Shown in pieces: positions 25,506 to 38,500 of a stretch of 64,000 nucleotides of DNA. The notes under the pieces were generated by a model, which ran no database searches, was not told where the DNA came from, and saw only the letters and a list, made by a program, of their open reading frames with translations. The DNA is from Ignelater luminosus (lineage: Eukaryota; Arthropoda; Insecta; Coleoptera; Elateridae). The position numbers were made by a program, and so were the translations under genes. The stretch is taken from NCBI GenBank assembly GCA_011009095.1, contig VTPC01000604.1, forward strand, positions 1 through 64,000, written 5' to 3'. Each line of letters begins with the position of its first letter. Positions within the stretch are counted from its first letter, which is position 1.

Positions 25506-25889
25506 CATTTAGCACCGGACGTCCATTTGTCATCCAAATTTTGTCTTGACGTCCATGGACGTAAATTGGACATCCATTGGACGTCCGTGTTTGGACGACC
25601 GTTGGTAGACGTCTACTGGACATCCATTTGTCATTTAAAAATCCTCGAAAAGATCGTCCAGATTATGGCCAAACATCGTCCGAATTATGTATGTCCAAGA
25701 ATCGTCCGAGTTATGTCCAAAAATTGTCCGAAATATGTCCAAATTACGTACAAAAAAATGTACAAATTACGTTTAGTAACGGACGTCCATAGAATGTCCA
25801 AAGTTGTGACAAACGGACGTCCACTGGACATCCGTCGGCTGAAATTTGGACGTCCAATGGACATCCATAGGATGTCTGTGTGCTATATG
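25506..25889. repeat. GGACGTCC-rich palindromic repeat element with internal 22-bp units
   Basis: The ends CATTTAGCAC and GTGCTATATG are imperfect inverted repeats. Both arms are packed with the palindrome GGACGTCC or GGACATCC. The centre (about 25651-25770) is a degenerate tandem array with a unit like ATCGTCCGAATTATGTCCAAAA. It is moderately GC-rich against an AT-rich background. Open frames through it are by-products of the repeats. Unclassified MITE-like element. Confidence 0.6.
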
Positions 25890-26517
25890 GGAAACTTCAC
25901 ATTACACTACTTGTATTATTTTTTTTCTTGAGACAGGCAAACTTATATTGTTCAAATAGAAATGAAAAAATCTTACAATAAAATTAATTTTATTCTATAA
26001 TATTTTACAGTGGGCAACAAGTACAAATACTTATCTATACAGTACATAATTGTAAATATCCTACAGTAGGCAACAAATACAGAAAAGAAACTTAACTGCT
26101 AATTGTAACAGTGAAAGAAATCAAAGCAGTAATTAAGATTTAAAATTGCAACAAAATATATAACAAGAAACATTTTAATAATAACATGTTAAAATAATAT
26201 GTATCTGGCTTGCAGTTTTGTACTGAACTACGAAGTTAGTTAACAAACAACAAGAAAATATTATGTTTCACAAATAACTTACTATGTTTTTGGTTATATT
26301 ATTATGATATAAAACCAAATTTGATTAAAGTGCAATATCTTTTTTACATTGTAATCAAACTTTGGATAGACAATCACGTTCTTATAATAATTACTATTAT
26401 ATTATTCATTAAAACACTATACATCTTAAATTATGTTGAGTTTGGAGATGATGACTTGTTAATGATGATAATGATGAAACAATGATGACTTCTATTTATT
26501 GGGCGTTAATTGTTTCC

Positions 26518-26572
26518 TTAGTAACCCAATTTCTTCAAAGTCTTGAGGTCCACATCTTTGTAGTAGTCTTCG
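26518..26572 (-). CDS. Gasp: Gasp alternative last exon (distal), short C-terminus
   Basis: Acceptor CAACAG|C completes the same cysteine, followed by EDYYKDVDLKTLKKLGY and TAA: 18 codons in all, against 57 for the proximal exon. EDYY.D.DLK is shared with the proximal exon, so the two look like diverged duplicates. AATAAA on the minus strand at 26495-26500 is only 18 bases past the stop; a more distant site may be used. It lies 9.2 kb from exon 4, beyond a mariner and several MITEs. Confidence 0.85.
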
Positions 26573-29500
26573 CTGTTGAAATATAAATTTTACTTATTAC
26601 AACACGTTGGATAGTTAAAACAAAAAGTAAGACATAAATATTGGGTGCAATGCTTTTATGTTATTGCTATTAGTAAAAAAACTTTAAAGAGTATGAATTA
26701 AGATCATTTAATGTTTTAAGATTCATAAGTTTTATATAATGTAAATATGTACTGTTGGTCCATCCGATCTTTGAACACTTGTCATCAAGCATGTGTAGTA
26801 AATACTGGCTAGTAATACATATATTCTCCTTACTATACATAGTGAGATAATAAAGGATAGAAAACGAATGATATTTTTATTTATTTTAGTCCATACCGAT
26901 ACAGTTTGTGACGTGTGTTCAAAGATTGGCTGGATCAACAGTATATTCACATAGGTAATAGAAATGTTGCTAGTGAGTAAATGGAAAATAATTTTTCTAG
27001 ATGAAAGTAAGGTTCTACTTTTTTTGCTTTAAGAGTCTGAAACAAAAGCTACATTAAATTAAATTTTGCACATTTTAAGAATTCTTAATAGAAGAATTTG
27101 TTGTTATAGTTATATTTTCTAAAAACACTAATCAGTGTTTCTACTTTTGGTATAACTATACAGTTAAAAATATTTTTAAGATTTACTTGTTATTTCTAAT
27201 GTTTAATATCTTTTCATAGAAATTGTCAATACACAGTACATCTAGAAAGTATGTAGAATTCTCTTATTTTTATTTTGAGGATGTATGGCTCGCCTTATAA
27301 TTTTTAAAATCAAACATCATCATAGATGGCTTTGACTGACAGTTATCTGCATCTATGATGATATTTGGTTTTAAAAAATCATAAGGCAAACCACACCCCT
27401 AAAACAAAAATGGGAAGAATTTCATACACTTTCTGTAGTTGGATAAATTATACAATTATAAATATTTTCATTTCCAAATGAGACTTTAAATATTAGCTAT
27501 TGCTGTTCACACAGAAATATCTGTTTTATATTTCTTGTAATATTCTTAATTTCAAAGAAATATATACACAAACATATTTTACAAAAGCTTACATTAGTTG
27601 TGGTAAAAAAAATCATGTTCAGTTTTTTTGATATTAGTCAAAACACTAATTTAAAAAGAAGAACATAATCACAAGAATTACCTATCAAGTGTGAAAATAC
27701 TTTTTTTCTATGACATTTATAAATTGTAAAGGGTTTTCCAATAAGAGGTGTTATTTTGAATAGCCCGCTATTTCGGTAGATGTTACTTTTGAAGCTATCA
27801 TTTTTTGACATTTGACAAGTAGAAACTACGCCATTAATAAATATGGAACGATACACGCTTCAACAACGCATTGAAATTATTAAAATTCACTATAAAAATG
27901 GTGAAAATTTGGCAGAGACGGTTCGTAAAACTCGAACATTTTTGGGTCACCGTGAAGCACCTTGTCGGACCGCAATACAGAAATTGGTGAAAAAATTCGA
28001 GCTCTTGGGACAAGTTAGTGATGTGAAGAATAAAACCCGTGCACGTCGCTCAAGAACAGCCGAGAATATTGCTGTTGTAGCCGAAAGTGTTAAAGAAAAC
28101 CCAGGTTTGTCCATTCCTCGTCGTTCTTTGGAATTAGCCATTCCACAAACGTCATTACACCGTATTTTGCATAAAGATTTGGGTCTTAAGGCTTATAAAG
28201 TCCAGTTAACACAAGAACTCAAGCCGGCCGATCATCAACAACGTCGTGTCTTTGCTGATTGGGTCGTTGAAATGCATGAAAATGATCCAGAATTCCATCG
28301 AAAAATCATCTTGAGTGATGAGGCCCATTTCCACCTCGGTGGCTTCGTCAACAAGCAAAATTGTCGGATCTGGGGCTCAGAAAATCCAAGAGTTATTGTT
28401 GAAAAGTCTCTCTATCCTCAACGTGTGACTGTTTGGTGCGGTTTATGGTCCGGCGGAGTCATTGGACCTTACTTTTTCGAAAATGAGGCTGGAGCAACAG
28501 TTACGGTGACTGGATTGCGCTATCGAGAGATGATTAACGATTTTTTATGGCCGGAATTGGATGGTATTGATCTGGACAACGTTTACTTTCAACAAGACGG
28601 CGCTACGTGCCACACAAGCAACGAAACCATTGATCTTTTACGGAAAAAAGTTTCCGGACCGTGTTATCTCTCGAAGAGGTGATCACAATTGGCCACCGAA
28701 ATCTTGTGATTTAACACCTTGCGACTTCTTTCTTTGGGGCCACGTGAAAGAGAAGGTCTACGCCAACAGCCCAGCGTCGATTCAAGACCTCACAGATGGA
28801 ATTCGTGAGGCTATCGAGGACATAGGGCAGCCACTTTGCGATTTGGTTATGGAAAATTTCATGAAAAGGATATTGTCCTGTAAGCGTGGTCGTGGTGGTA
28901 ATTTGCCTGATGTTATTTTCCACTATTAACGGCATACCTTCCTCTTTATAATGAAATAAACATCCGATCATTTATATTAAAAAATGGCACTTTTCTTTGA
29001 ATATCAAAATAACACCTCTTATTGGAAAACCCTATACTTTATCTCACTACTCTTTGCATAAAATCCTTGCTTATAAAGTTCAATTTTTAAATATAGACCC
29101 GTTTAGGAGTAAGTGCTTTAGTGTACAGTTCTATAGTTAAGAAATGACCGTTATCTGTAGTAGAAGTAAGGGACTCTGCACACTGCATCACGGTCATCGA
29201 GAAAGCTCAAATTAGAAATTATTTTAATGTAAAACGATTTCATTTGTTTATTTCATATGCATATTAGCTGAAATGCTTGACATGTTAAGCTGTAAACAAC
29301 AACATTTAAATGTATCAAATCTTTTTTTATTTCTTTTTGCAACTTATTTTATTTGACTTATTTGCAAACTGTGATGGATTAACACTTGGCAGGCAGGTAA
29401 CCATTTTATAATACTTTTACCTACATCGTTTATCTTTCTAAACATAAATGAATAGGAAAAGAATGCATACAGCAACACAACTAACGAGTACACGTTTATA

Positions 29501-32500
29501 GCTGGCATAATATAGAAAGCATGGGCTAAAGGGAAATAGAAGCTTGAAAGTTTTGGTGGATTTATGCAGTCAAGATAATCCTAAACGGGTCTAAATTCAA
29601 AAATTAAACTATAGTAACAATGATAAAAAGTAATACTGTGAAAAAACTTGTCATCAATTCCTTCTTGCCATGTTTTTAATGCTTGGTTTACCACAGAATA
29701 TAATATATGCACCAAAAAAAAAGCTAGAAGTCTGAAATAATAATTATTGTTGAAGTTGCTTCATGTCACAGCCATTTTCAGTATTCCAGGCTCAAATGTT
29801 TAATTAGACAATTCTGTTGATTTTACTTGTTTTGACTCAAACTGCTTATAGTTCATCTTAGGTGCTATAACAGATATCACCCAACATATCAGATTAGAGA
29901 AAACAAAATTGGCCTAATGCATACATTGCCAATCTCAACCTTCTTCTGGCCTGGAACATCTAAAGATGGCTGTGTTCAATTCCTTTACAAACTCAAATTA
30001 ATTTTGTGTTTTGACAAATTTCTGTAAGTTAACTCTGATACGTATTTTCGACGAAAAAGTAAAAATTTCATTTCTGAATTCGTACATTCTGTTGGTCTGT
30101 TGCCATGTTCCCTTAACTTTACAGGACATGTTATACAGGGTCCGGAAAAAGCCCCGGAATGTCCTCGTAATTTCTAAGTGGAAAGAGGACTAAAAATACT
30201 ACATTTTGAAAGTAACAATCTTCAATATGTATAAGAGGGGGGGAGAGGGTGGGGGCTATATCGAAATTTTCAAATAGCAACCCTACTTAAATTTACTCTT
30301 GTTCGAAAGACATTAAAAAAACAATTTTTCTGCAAAAACCGGAAGTTGCTATAACAATTTGTTCAAAAGTTATATTGCATTAATTATCCCAACATTTAAA
30401 ATTTCAAAAAATTTAAATTTGAAATAATAATAAAACACTGTGAGATTTGAACATTTTTTGTGATAACATAGTTAATAAAATCAATTATTTTTAGTAATTC
30501 TGAAATTTATTGTTTTATTTATTATTATTTCAAATTTATATTTAACAACTAAACAAAAGCGATGATGTCTAATAATTGTTGGAATGTAGAGTTCTATTTT
30601 GAAATATTCTTTAATTATCTATCTCTACTTTTCTTTAGATACATTGTTTAACATAAAATGGAATACAAGAGTTTAATAATTGACTTGAAAATGAAGTAAA
30701 ATACAAATATGAAAACTCATTGCTCACCATTAATTTAAAAAAAGATCACTCAGACTGTTCAGGGTGGAGGAATTTAGGTATTGAAAAATATTAAGTCAAT
30801 ATAGATTACTTTGTGGTCAGTGAAATATTCCAAACGAAAATTAAAACGGAGACCTTGTAAAATAAAATCAAACAGCTGCAAGTTGCAAAATAGCAAACAA
30901 TGGAATAAAACTAAAAGAATAGACTTATAGATCAAAGATCAAATGGTAAGACTGGGTTAACTGTATACTCTGCTGTGCTACCATGTTTTGACAGAGTATA
31001 AAGAAAGCTTAACCATTGTTAAATGTTTTTTGTTTGACTACTGAGAATAATTATATTTAAAGTGATATTCACTAATGGTAAGTAGTGAAGAAATAAGGAA
31101 ATAGGTACTGTTTAAATAGATGTCGATAATATTCAGTTGCTTTGAGTGATTGTTTTGAAATCTAGCAAAATCAAGAACTATCCTGATTCTTATCAACTAC
31201 ACTACTGGAACAGTATTCATGTGCTTCCTATCTTTGAAGAATGAAATCTTAGTTTAGTAGTGTAGCTCTCTTCACTTCGATGCATGCACCAATTCTCTGC
31301 CTATGTGGAAGGTAGGTAAATGAAGTGTATTTACTGATTTCACATTTCAGAATGGGATGTGGCCAATTTGGGTATGCAACAGAAATATTAGAATTCTTTA
31401 CAGAGATTTTTAGGAAAAAATTGCATTGTACTAGTATATCACAAAAAATATTAGGATACTGGGAAAATAATATGTTTTCATCTCCTGAAGCTATGTTTTG
31501 TAAATTCACATGCTGTTGGGTTAAAAATATTCAAATGGTTTAGTGACTAACTGTAAGAACTTTCATACCAGTGACAGTACTCACTTGCTGCCTTATTTAA
31601 AGTAGTTGACAGTTTTAATGGAACCACAGGAGGACCTGCTTCTTTTTGCCACTGTTTTGAGACGATCTTAATATTTTTGGAAAAAACTGAAAGCTGTAGT
31701 TTCTTCACACTCTTTTAATTTACCTTTCTTTTGAGCAGGCAAAAGGTACAAACTGATAATGTAGACATAGTTTGTTATAGGCTACATGCTTTTATTGTAA
31801 CAGCATGGTTTATTTACCTGAAGCCGTTACATACGTTATTCATCAATAAATAGAATGTCTAAATGAACGGAAATATTATACAATATATACCTGGGTCAAA
31901 AGGAAACCTAGTTATCTCTGTAATTCCACGATACAGTGTGTGAAAACTGAACACTCCCTTAAGTTTTCACTACCAGTGGGTTACTTAAATAGGTACAGTT
32001 CTATAGAGAAATAAACACTTGATACAGTGCTTTCAGAAAAGAGCGAGTCCCACCTGATCACAACTGCTTAGGCAACCAAAGTTGCAAGATTGCAAGCCCC
32101 TAGGTAGCTTATATAGCTTAGTTCACAGCAACATCACCTCGTCAGAAAATGGAAAATGTCAATCAATGATATTACTATGTAGCAGTATTTAAAAAGGCAA
32201 AAGAATAGAATTTATTATTTATTGCTATTTAAAAGACAGCAAACACCAGTAACCCAAAAATGAGGTTATGAAACTGAAAAACAGCATTTAGTAATTTTAT
32301 TGCTTTAGACTGTTTAACCACTACCACCCTACAATATACTGCAAGAACAAAATACTAGAAACTAAGCCCTGGCATGTCAAGGTTTTGAAAAATTTTGTTT
32401 TTTTTTATGAAAAATGAAGCATTCTAATTGCTATGAAAAAATTATAAAACAGACTTTTTTGCTAAATTCAGTGTAGATCTCAAAAAAAACATTTATCCAT

Positions 32501-35500
32501 TTTTCTAGTAGTAACATATTTTTTTAAATGTCTGGTCCATTTTCTATCTCCCCTCCCCTGAAGGCAGTAACAATGAAGATCTCATCTCAATATTGCACAT
32601 TGTCTCCGAAATATCAGCAAGACAAAAATTCTGTCACCCTGTACCTATCAGAAACGGTATATTGGACATAAGTAACATTCTTTAAGAAACTAAACTTGAC
32701 TTTGACCAGGGAATCTGCTGTGTGAGAGTGCAGTTATACAGGGCGTCCCCAGATAAGTTTTAGAATAGGTGTAATGGATAAAAGATTTCAAGATACGAAA
32801 AAAACTTATTCTTTATAAAAGTTTTTGCTTACTTCAAAAGTAACTTTTATCAAGTTAAAAATTTAAAATCTTATACGGGGTGTTTAAAAAATTAATTTTT
32901 ATGTTCTAAAGTAGTGTACAGATTGAATTAATTTATTAAGCAAATTACATAAACAAGACATGGTTGTTATGGAAATAAAAGCAATACTCCATTTTAAAGA
33001 GATTGAAAAATGCTATTAAGGAGGCTGTTAATGAAATTCGACCGGAAGAGTCTTGTTTAGGTAATTTACTTAATAAATTAATTCAATCTGTACACTACTT
33101 TAGAACATAAAAATTAATTTTTTAAACACCCCGTATAAGATTTTAAATTTTTAACTTGATAAAAGTTACTTTTGAAGTAAGCAAAAACTTTTATAAAGAA
33201 TAAGTTTTTTTTCGTATCTTGAAATCTTTTTTCCATTACACCTATTCTAAACCTTACCTGGGGACATCCTGTATGTTCATTTCATAAACATTCTGTATAA
33301 CCCGACTATTTTCAATACTGTTTCTATTCAGATTTTCTTTTACCCAAGTTAAAGTTGAACTTGAGACTGAATAAGCTAATGAACAAAAATACTATTTATT
33401 AGAACTAAAAAAGACCATGCAAGCTTTTACTACCTTTAGCTTCAATTATCTCTGATTAGTGATATCAGTTTTTATTTGCTATAAGATGTATACGCAGTAA
33501 AATTTAAAATGTGTTCAAGTCGAAACTAAACAAAGAGTTTAATTTGTCTAATTTGTAAGTTTAAAAATAATTAGAAAATAAGCTCTCATCTTTTATACAG
33601 AGTGTTCTTGAAACGAACGGAAATAAATTATACAGCGGACTACTGATTCAAAAATAAGTCTAACCATCTCTATAAACTACTATGTTTGTTTTTATTATTT
33701 ATTATAATTAAAATTAATGAAAACGGATTTATAATGGCATGATACATTAATTACTTAATAATAATCAATACAGATCTTTACAGTTATATCTCCATATAAC
33801 GCTGGAGGTAAAGTTCTCCAGTTATTGTTGGGATTTTATGCTTAGCCAAAGATGGTCAATAATCCAACTTTTAAAAGAACGTTTTAGGTGAAATATTCGT
33901 AAGTACTACATAACTATAAGCGAATATCATTGTATTGGGTGTGTTCAAAATAATGTAATATAAATATGTCAAAACAATACTGTTTCCGAGATACAAGGTA
34001 CTAAAGTTTATGGTAGAAATAGTACAGAATGTTCCTAGAGAGTTTTTCAGGTTTTCTCTCATTTTAGGTTCATGATTAGCAATCTTGATTGCATATAAAA
34101 CTGTAAATATCCTGATGACGACTGATTTCCGGGCTTCTCTTTACTTTTTACAAAAACAGCGGCAAGAATAGGAAAAAATCTTTGCTGGTAATATATACAA
34201 TTTTTAAATAATTTATTATTATTATGAAACATACTGTATGTTAGTAACTATTTCTAAGATAATTTGATTAATTGGGTACTTACCAGTCTTTTATTCTACA
34301 ATTTTAACATTAATATTTATGATCAATGTAACTGTGTTTTAAAAACCAATTAAAAATAATGGCAATAAGAAAGGAAAAGTTATTACCTTTAGTATAAAGA
34401 AGTGCACCAGTTTTCCCTTCCACTTTACCCACTTAAGATATAATTATTAAGTCAAGTAAAAGTATCTGAGGAGATTCATAAATAAATGTGTACAAGAAAT
34501 CACTCACATGTATGAATACTAGTCAGTAAATGCAATTAATCAATCCATTTCCATTGAAAAGGAGATTAAGTAAGGATAATGTATTTTATTAGGACATGTA
34601 TTTGAAATAAGTAAAAGAGTAAAATTTTTTAAAAATAATTGTTTATTAATTATACAAATTATTTTGTACCGCATCGAGAATAGGCAATTTTTGAATAAAC
34701 ATAGATGTTCGCTCGTGCAAACACATTCTTCATTTTCTTTAAATTAACTTTAACTATAATTATTAATAAAGATAGGAACAGAGAGTCAATCGGTCAAGTA
34801 GATACCCCGATTAACTAAAAATAATATAGCTACTAATAATTAAATATTAATTAATGGTATCTCAGTCGTCCGAGTGACCCCCGCCGTGAAATTGAGGTTG
34901 GTTATGGATGATGAGGTTATGGATTTAATTATCCGCGGGTTCTGGGGCGTTGCGCGATGCTGGAGATGGCCTGGGCTTGCTTGGTGGCCTAGAAGCGGGT
35001 GCTGCTGGCCTCGAGGAGCCACCACCACCACTAAGACCAGCGAGAAGTTCACTCTTGCGGATACTCTTCAAATCCAAATCACCGTAGTAGTCCTCGCTGT
35101 GAACCCCATCAATTTTGGTTTTTTGTTTTTACACTTAGGTTTATTGCGGGTATAGCAAATAGGGTAAATTTTGAAACTTTGAAAAGAATCTTGAAGCCAA
35201 GGCCCCTTTTTTTCAGTTCAAATTTTCAAAGTTTTAACATTCTAAGAAATTGGAAGACACGAAAATTTATGCAATGAAACATTTCATTGGTATTACTAGG
35301 TAATCTATAATTATATTAATTTGAATGGTGTAACTACCATACAAACTTTTTGGTGTATGGACGAAATTTGTTTAAGAATGTGCCAGTTGAAAGCCGACTT
35401 TTGCAAGGGCAACTTACATTAATAAAATGAATCTCATTCTATGCATTAAATTCCTCTTCAATGTCGTTTGTTATGAATGTGTCGTTTTATGCCCATTATG

Positions 35501-38500
35501 ATTGACATACTTTATTATTTATAATCATCTGTCCTTTATGATTTTTAAACGAATTCTCATTATTTATGTTAGGAAATGTTTCATTTAAAAATTTTCCACA
35601 AAATTCAAGGATTTGGAATTGGATTAGCGGATAGAAAGAAATATAGGTAATAAGTAAGCAATAGAGGTGTGCATAGCAAGCCACAAACGAAAAGCATTAA
35701 AAAGAGAAATGCCACCAAAATAACAAAAAGAAGAAGGATTAATTTGATTAGCACAAGATGTAATTTCCAGTCTGATCGATATTTATGTGAATCTAAATAG
35801 GAATTAAGAAAAACTTACCATCCAGGAACATCTTCGGGATCTTCACAGTTTCCTGTACCATCAGCGTCCCCAATTTTGAAGACGGTACCAATGGGACATC
35901 CGTATTCACGAGGAACACCTTCTAAACAGATGTAATACTTTCTGCAATCATCTGGATGAGCATGACGAGAGAAGGTACCAGAGTTGGTAATTTCTCCGGG
36001 TGCTGGGCAGGAGAATCCTCCGGCTACCTCTAAAATAAAAAAAAATAACATTTACAAAAATATTTTCTTTTCTTTTTAATAAATAGAATAATACAGAAAA
36101 AATACTTTTGAATTATTCACCTTCATTTTTACATTCTGGAACTTGATCAGCCCACATACAAACACGAGCTTCACGATCATAGGCAAGTCCAGGAGAACAT
36201 TGATACCGGGAAGCTTCGCCGTTCCAACAGTTCCAGAATACATCACATTTGTTTGCGTCGGAGAAAATACCGTAGAGACGAGCACAGTGAGGAGTCGAGA
36301 TAGGTGGTTCTAAACAGGATTAAACAATTATTATCGATTTCTAAGTAGAAGCGAGTTTAACTTTTACCTAATTCTGTTCTGTCTCCACAATCAACGTTAT
36401 GGATGTAATCACAATTTTCAGTCAAGAACTTGGGATCACTGGCATCGAAGGCAAGACCATTTCCACAAGTTTTCAGTTCTGCGAGGTTGTTGTCGCATTT
36501 CCAATATTTATCACAGGATTTGTGGTGAGGGTAGAAACCGAAGTCATCAGGACATTTGAAATTCTCTTGTGCTAACACTGTAAACGAGTTGATTAATTAA
36601 CAAATTGTAATTCAAAGAAACTACTAAAATTAGAAGTAAAACTTTTTTGTAAATATTTTGTAGCCAGAATACGGATAAAGTGCATAAGTACATATAAAAC
36701 ATGGGAAGATTGTAACAATGAGATTGGCAAAATTCAAGTGATTGAATAAATGCAGAATGTGCGAAAGTTCATTCTTGATAAAATAAATTTTTCCCATGCT
36801 TTTGTTTTCTGTTTCTTTTTTCTGCGCGACATACTTATATCTAGCTAGCTAAAAGAAATTAAGAATTCGTGACTTTTATTATTTAATCGGTGTTTTAACA
36901 TTATCCTTAATACTAACTAGTTTTAAGTTTAACGAAGGAAGTAGTAAAATGATGAAAGAAGAAATCTCTTTTGTTCTATTGTTGTGATCTTAATGTTGAT
37001 ATAAAACCGTTACAGCTACAGCCACTCCTAATATTTAATATGAATCAGCTACAATGAATAAGCTTGTCCATTACAGAAAACTCGATAAAAACTGAAACAA
37101 GTAACAGAAATTCAACAAGTTGCATTTTATAATTTAACAGCATTCCGAAGTGTCACCGAAGATTGGTCGCAGGGCGGTACCAAGGCCGCGATCGCAGTCA
37201 CTCGAGCAAAATAAGGAAAAACAGAAAATGGATAATTCGTTTAACTTTCAGTTTTATCTCCTGTATACTGGCACACGTCTCTCTGAAAGAAAACAAAGAG
37301 GACTCTTAAGCACGCGTTTAAAAACCGAATTCAACGCAAGAAAGGTTGGGCGTGGTGTGCATTTGCATGCTCAGTAGGTGAAAGACCGCGATGTGGGACA
37401 CTTTTCAAATTCACTTTTAGCTGGAACTTGGTAAATAAAAAACTGGCTCCGCACCAGATATGAAATGCTGGGTGGTCGGTTGGGCTTTCGTGGCGCAACC
37501 AAGCTCGGGTTACCTTTTCTCTCCAAGCATTACAGTTACCAGTAGGAGATTCCACTTTCCATTTTTTTATTATGTGTATGTATGTGTAAAGCCGAAAGTT
37601 CTTTATAATGATTTAAAACACCGATCTGAGATGTATATAACATGTAATTAACTGAAAAGCTGTTTTTACATGATTGATCAATTACATTATACCTTGGATC
37701 TAATAATTTAAGAAAATAAGAAACTGATTTCTGAACGGCAGAATTTAGATTATTATGCTTAAGTAAGTTTTAAAACTAGAAAAATTGAATAAGTAGTATA
37801 TCATAAGTCTCGACACCTTGTGAAATCGTATAGCTTTGAAGGTGAGCTAGAAAGACTACTACCATTTTGTTCTTTCCTTTAACTGTATTTGTGGTAGAAT
37901 GTAAACTGGAACCTTACCTTATGGAATAGGTAGACTAATTAAACCACAAATGAGGAAGGTCATGTTAATGAAAATTTATGTAACGTTATATACTATGCAA
38001 TAAAGAAATAGAAGACGTTAATTTAGGGCGATGAAATTATATACGAGAAGCTAGAAGAATTAGGAAATCGCACGTTTACGAAAATCTGGGCGTAAAATTT
38101 CAAAAGTTGGGAAATTTACTGAATAAATTTAACTAACAAATATATGTAGTCATACTAAGAAAACAGGTGATAAATTAATCATTTCGTCAGTTTTAATAGA
38201 GATTTATTGTCGATTAAACTTTAAAACATGTCGAAATATATTTTATGGAACTCCGGATAAAGCTGAAGAGCTTAAGACTGTTATTTTTTATTATTTTAAT
38301 TTATCATTGTAAACTATAGTGTATTATTTTTCGAATTGAATGTTGCAAATACTAAACTCCAAACTTGCTTTGTATTGCACGTAGTCTTATATTAAAAAGT
38401 TATAAAGTGACATGAAAACTAAAAGAAAATAATACCGAGATAGTTTTAGGTGAAAAACATTATTAAAAGTATGAATCACGTACAAGAAATGACTCTGAAT

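Noticed and set aside
25488-25931. 147-codon plus-strand frame
   Set aside because: Its Asp-Val-His and Asp-Ile-His repeats are a translation of the GGACGTCC repeat; the frame follows the repeat, not a protein.
37915-37975. Minus-strand signal-peptide-like text (MTFLICGLISLPIP) before a GTAAGG donor, considered as Gasp exon 1
   Set aside because: A stop codon precedes the donor and the phase does not fit exon 2; the segment at 50435-50483 fits fully.
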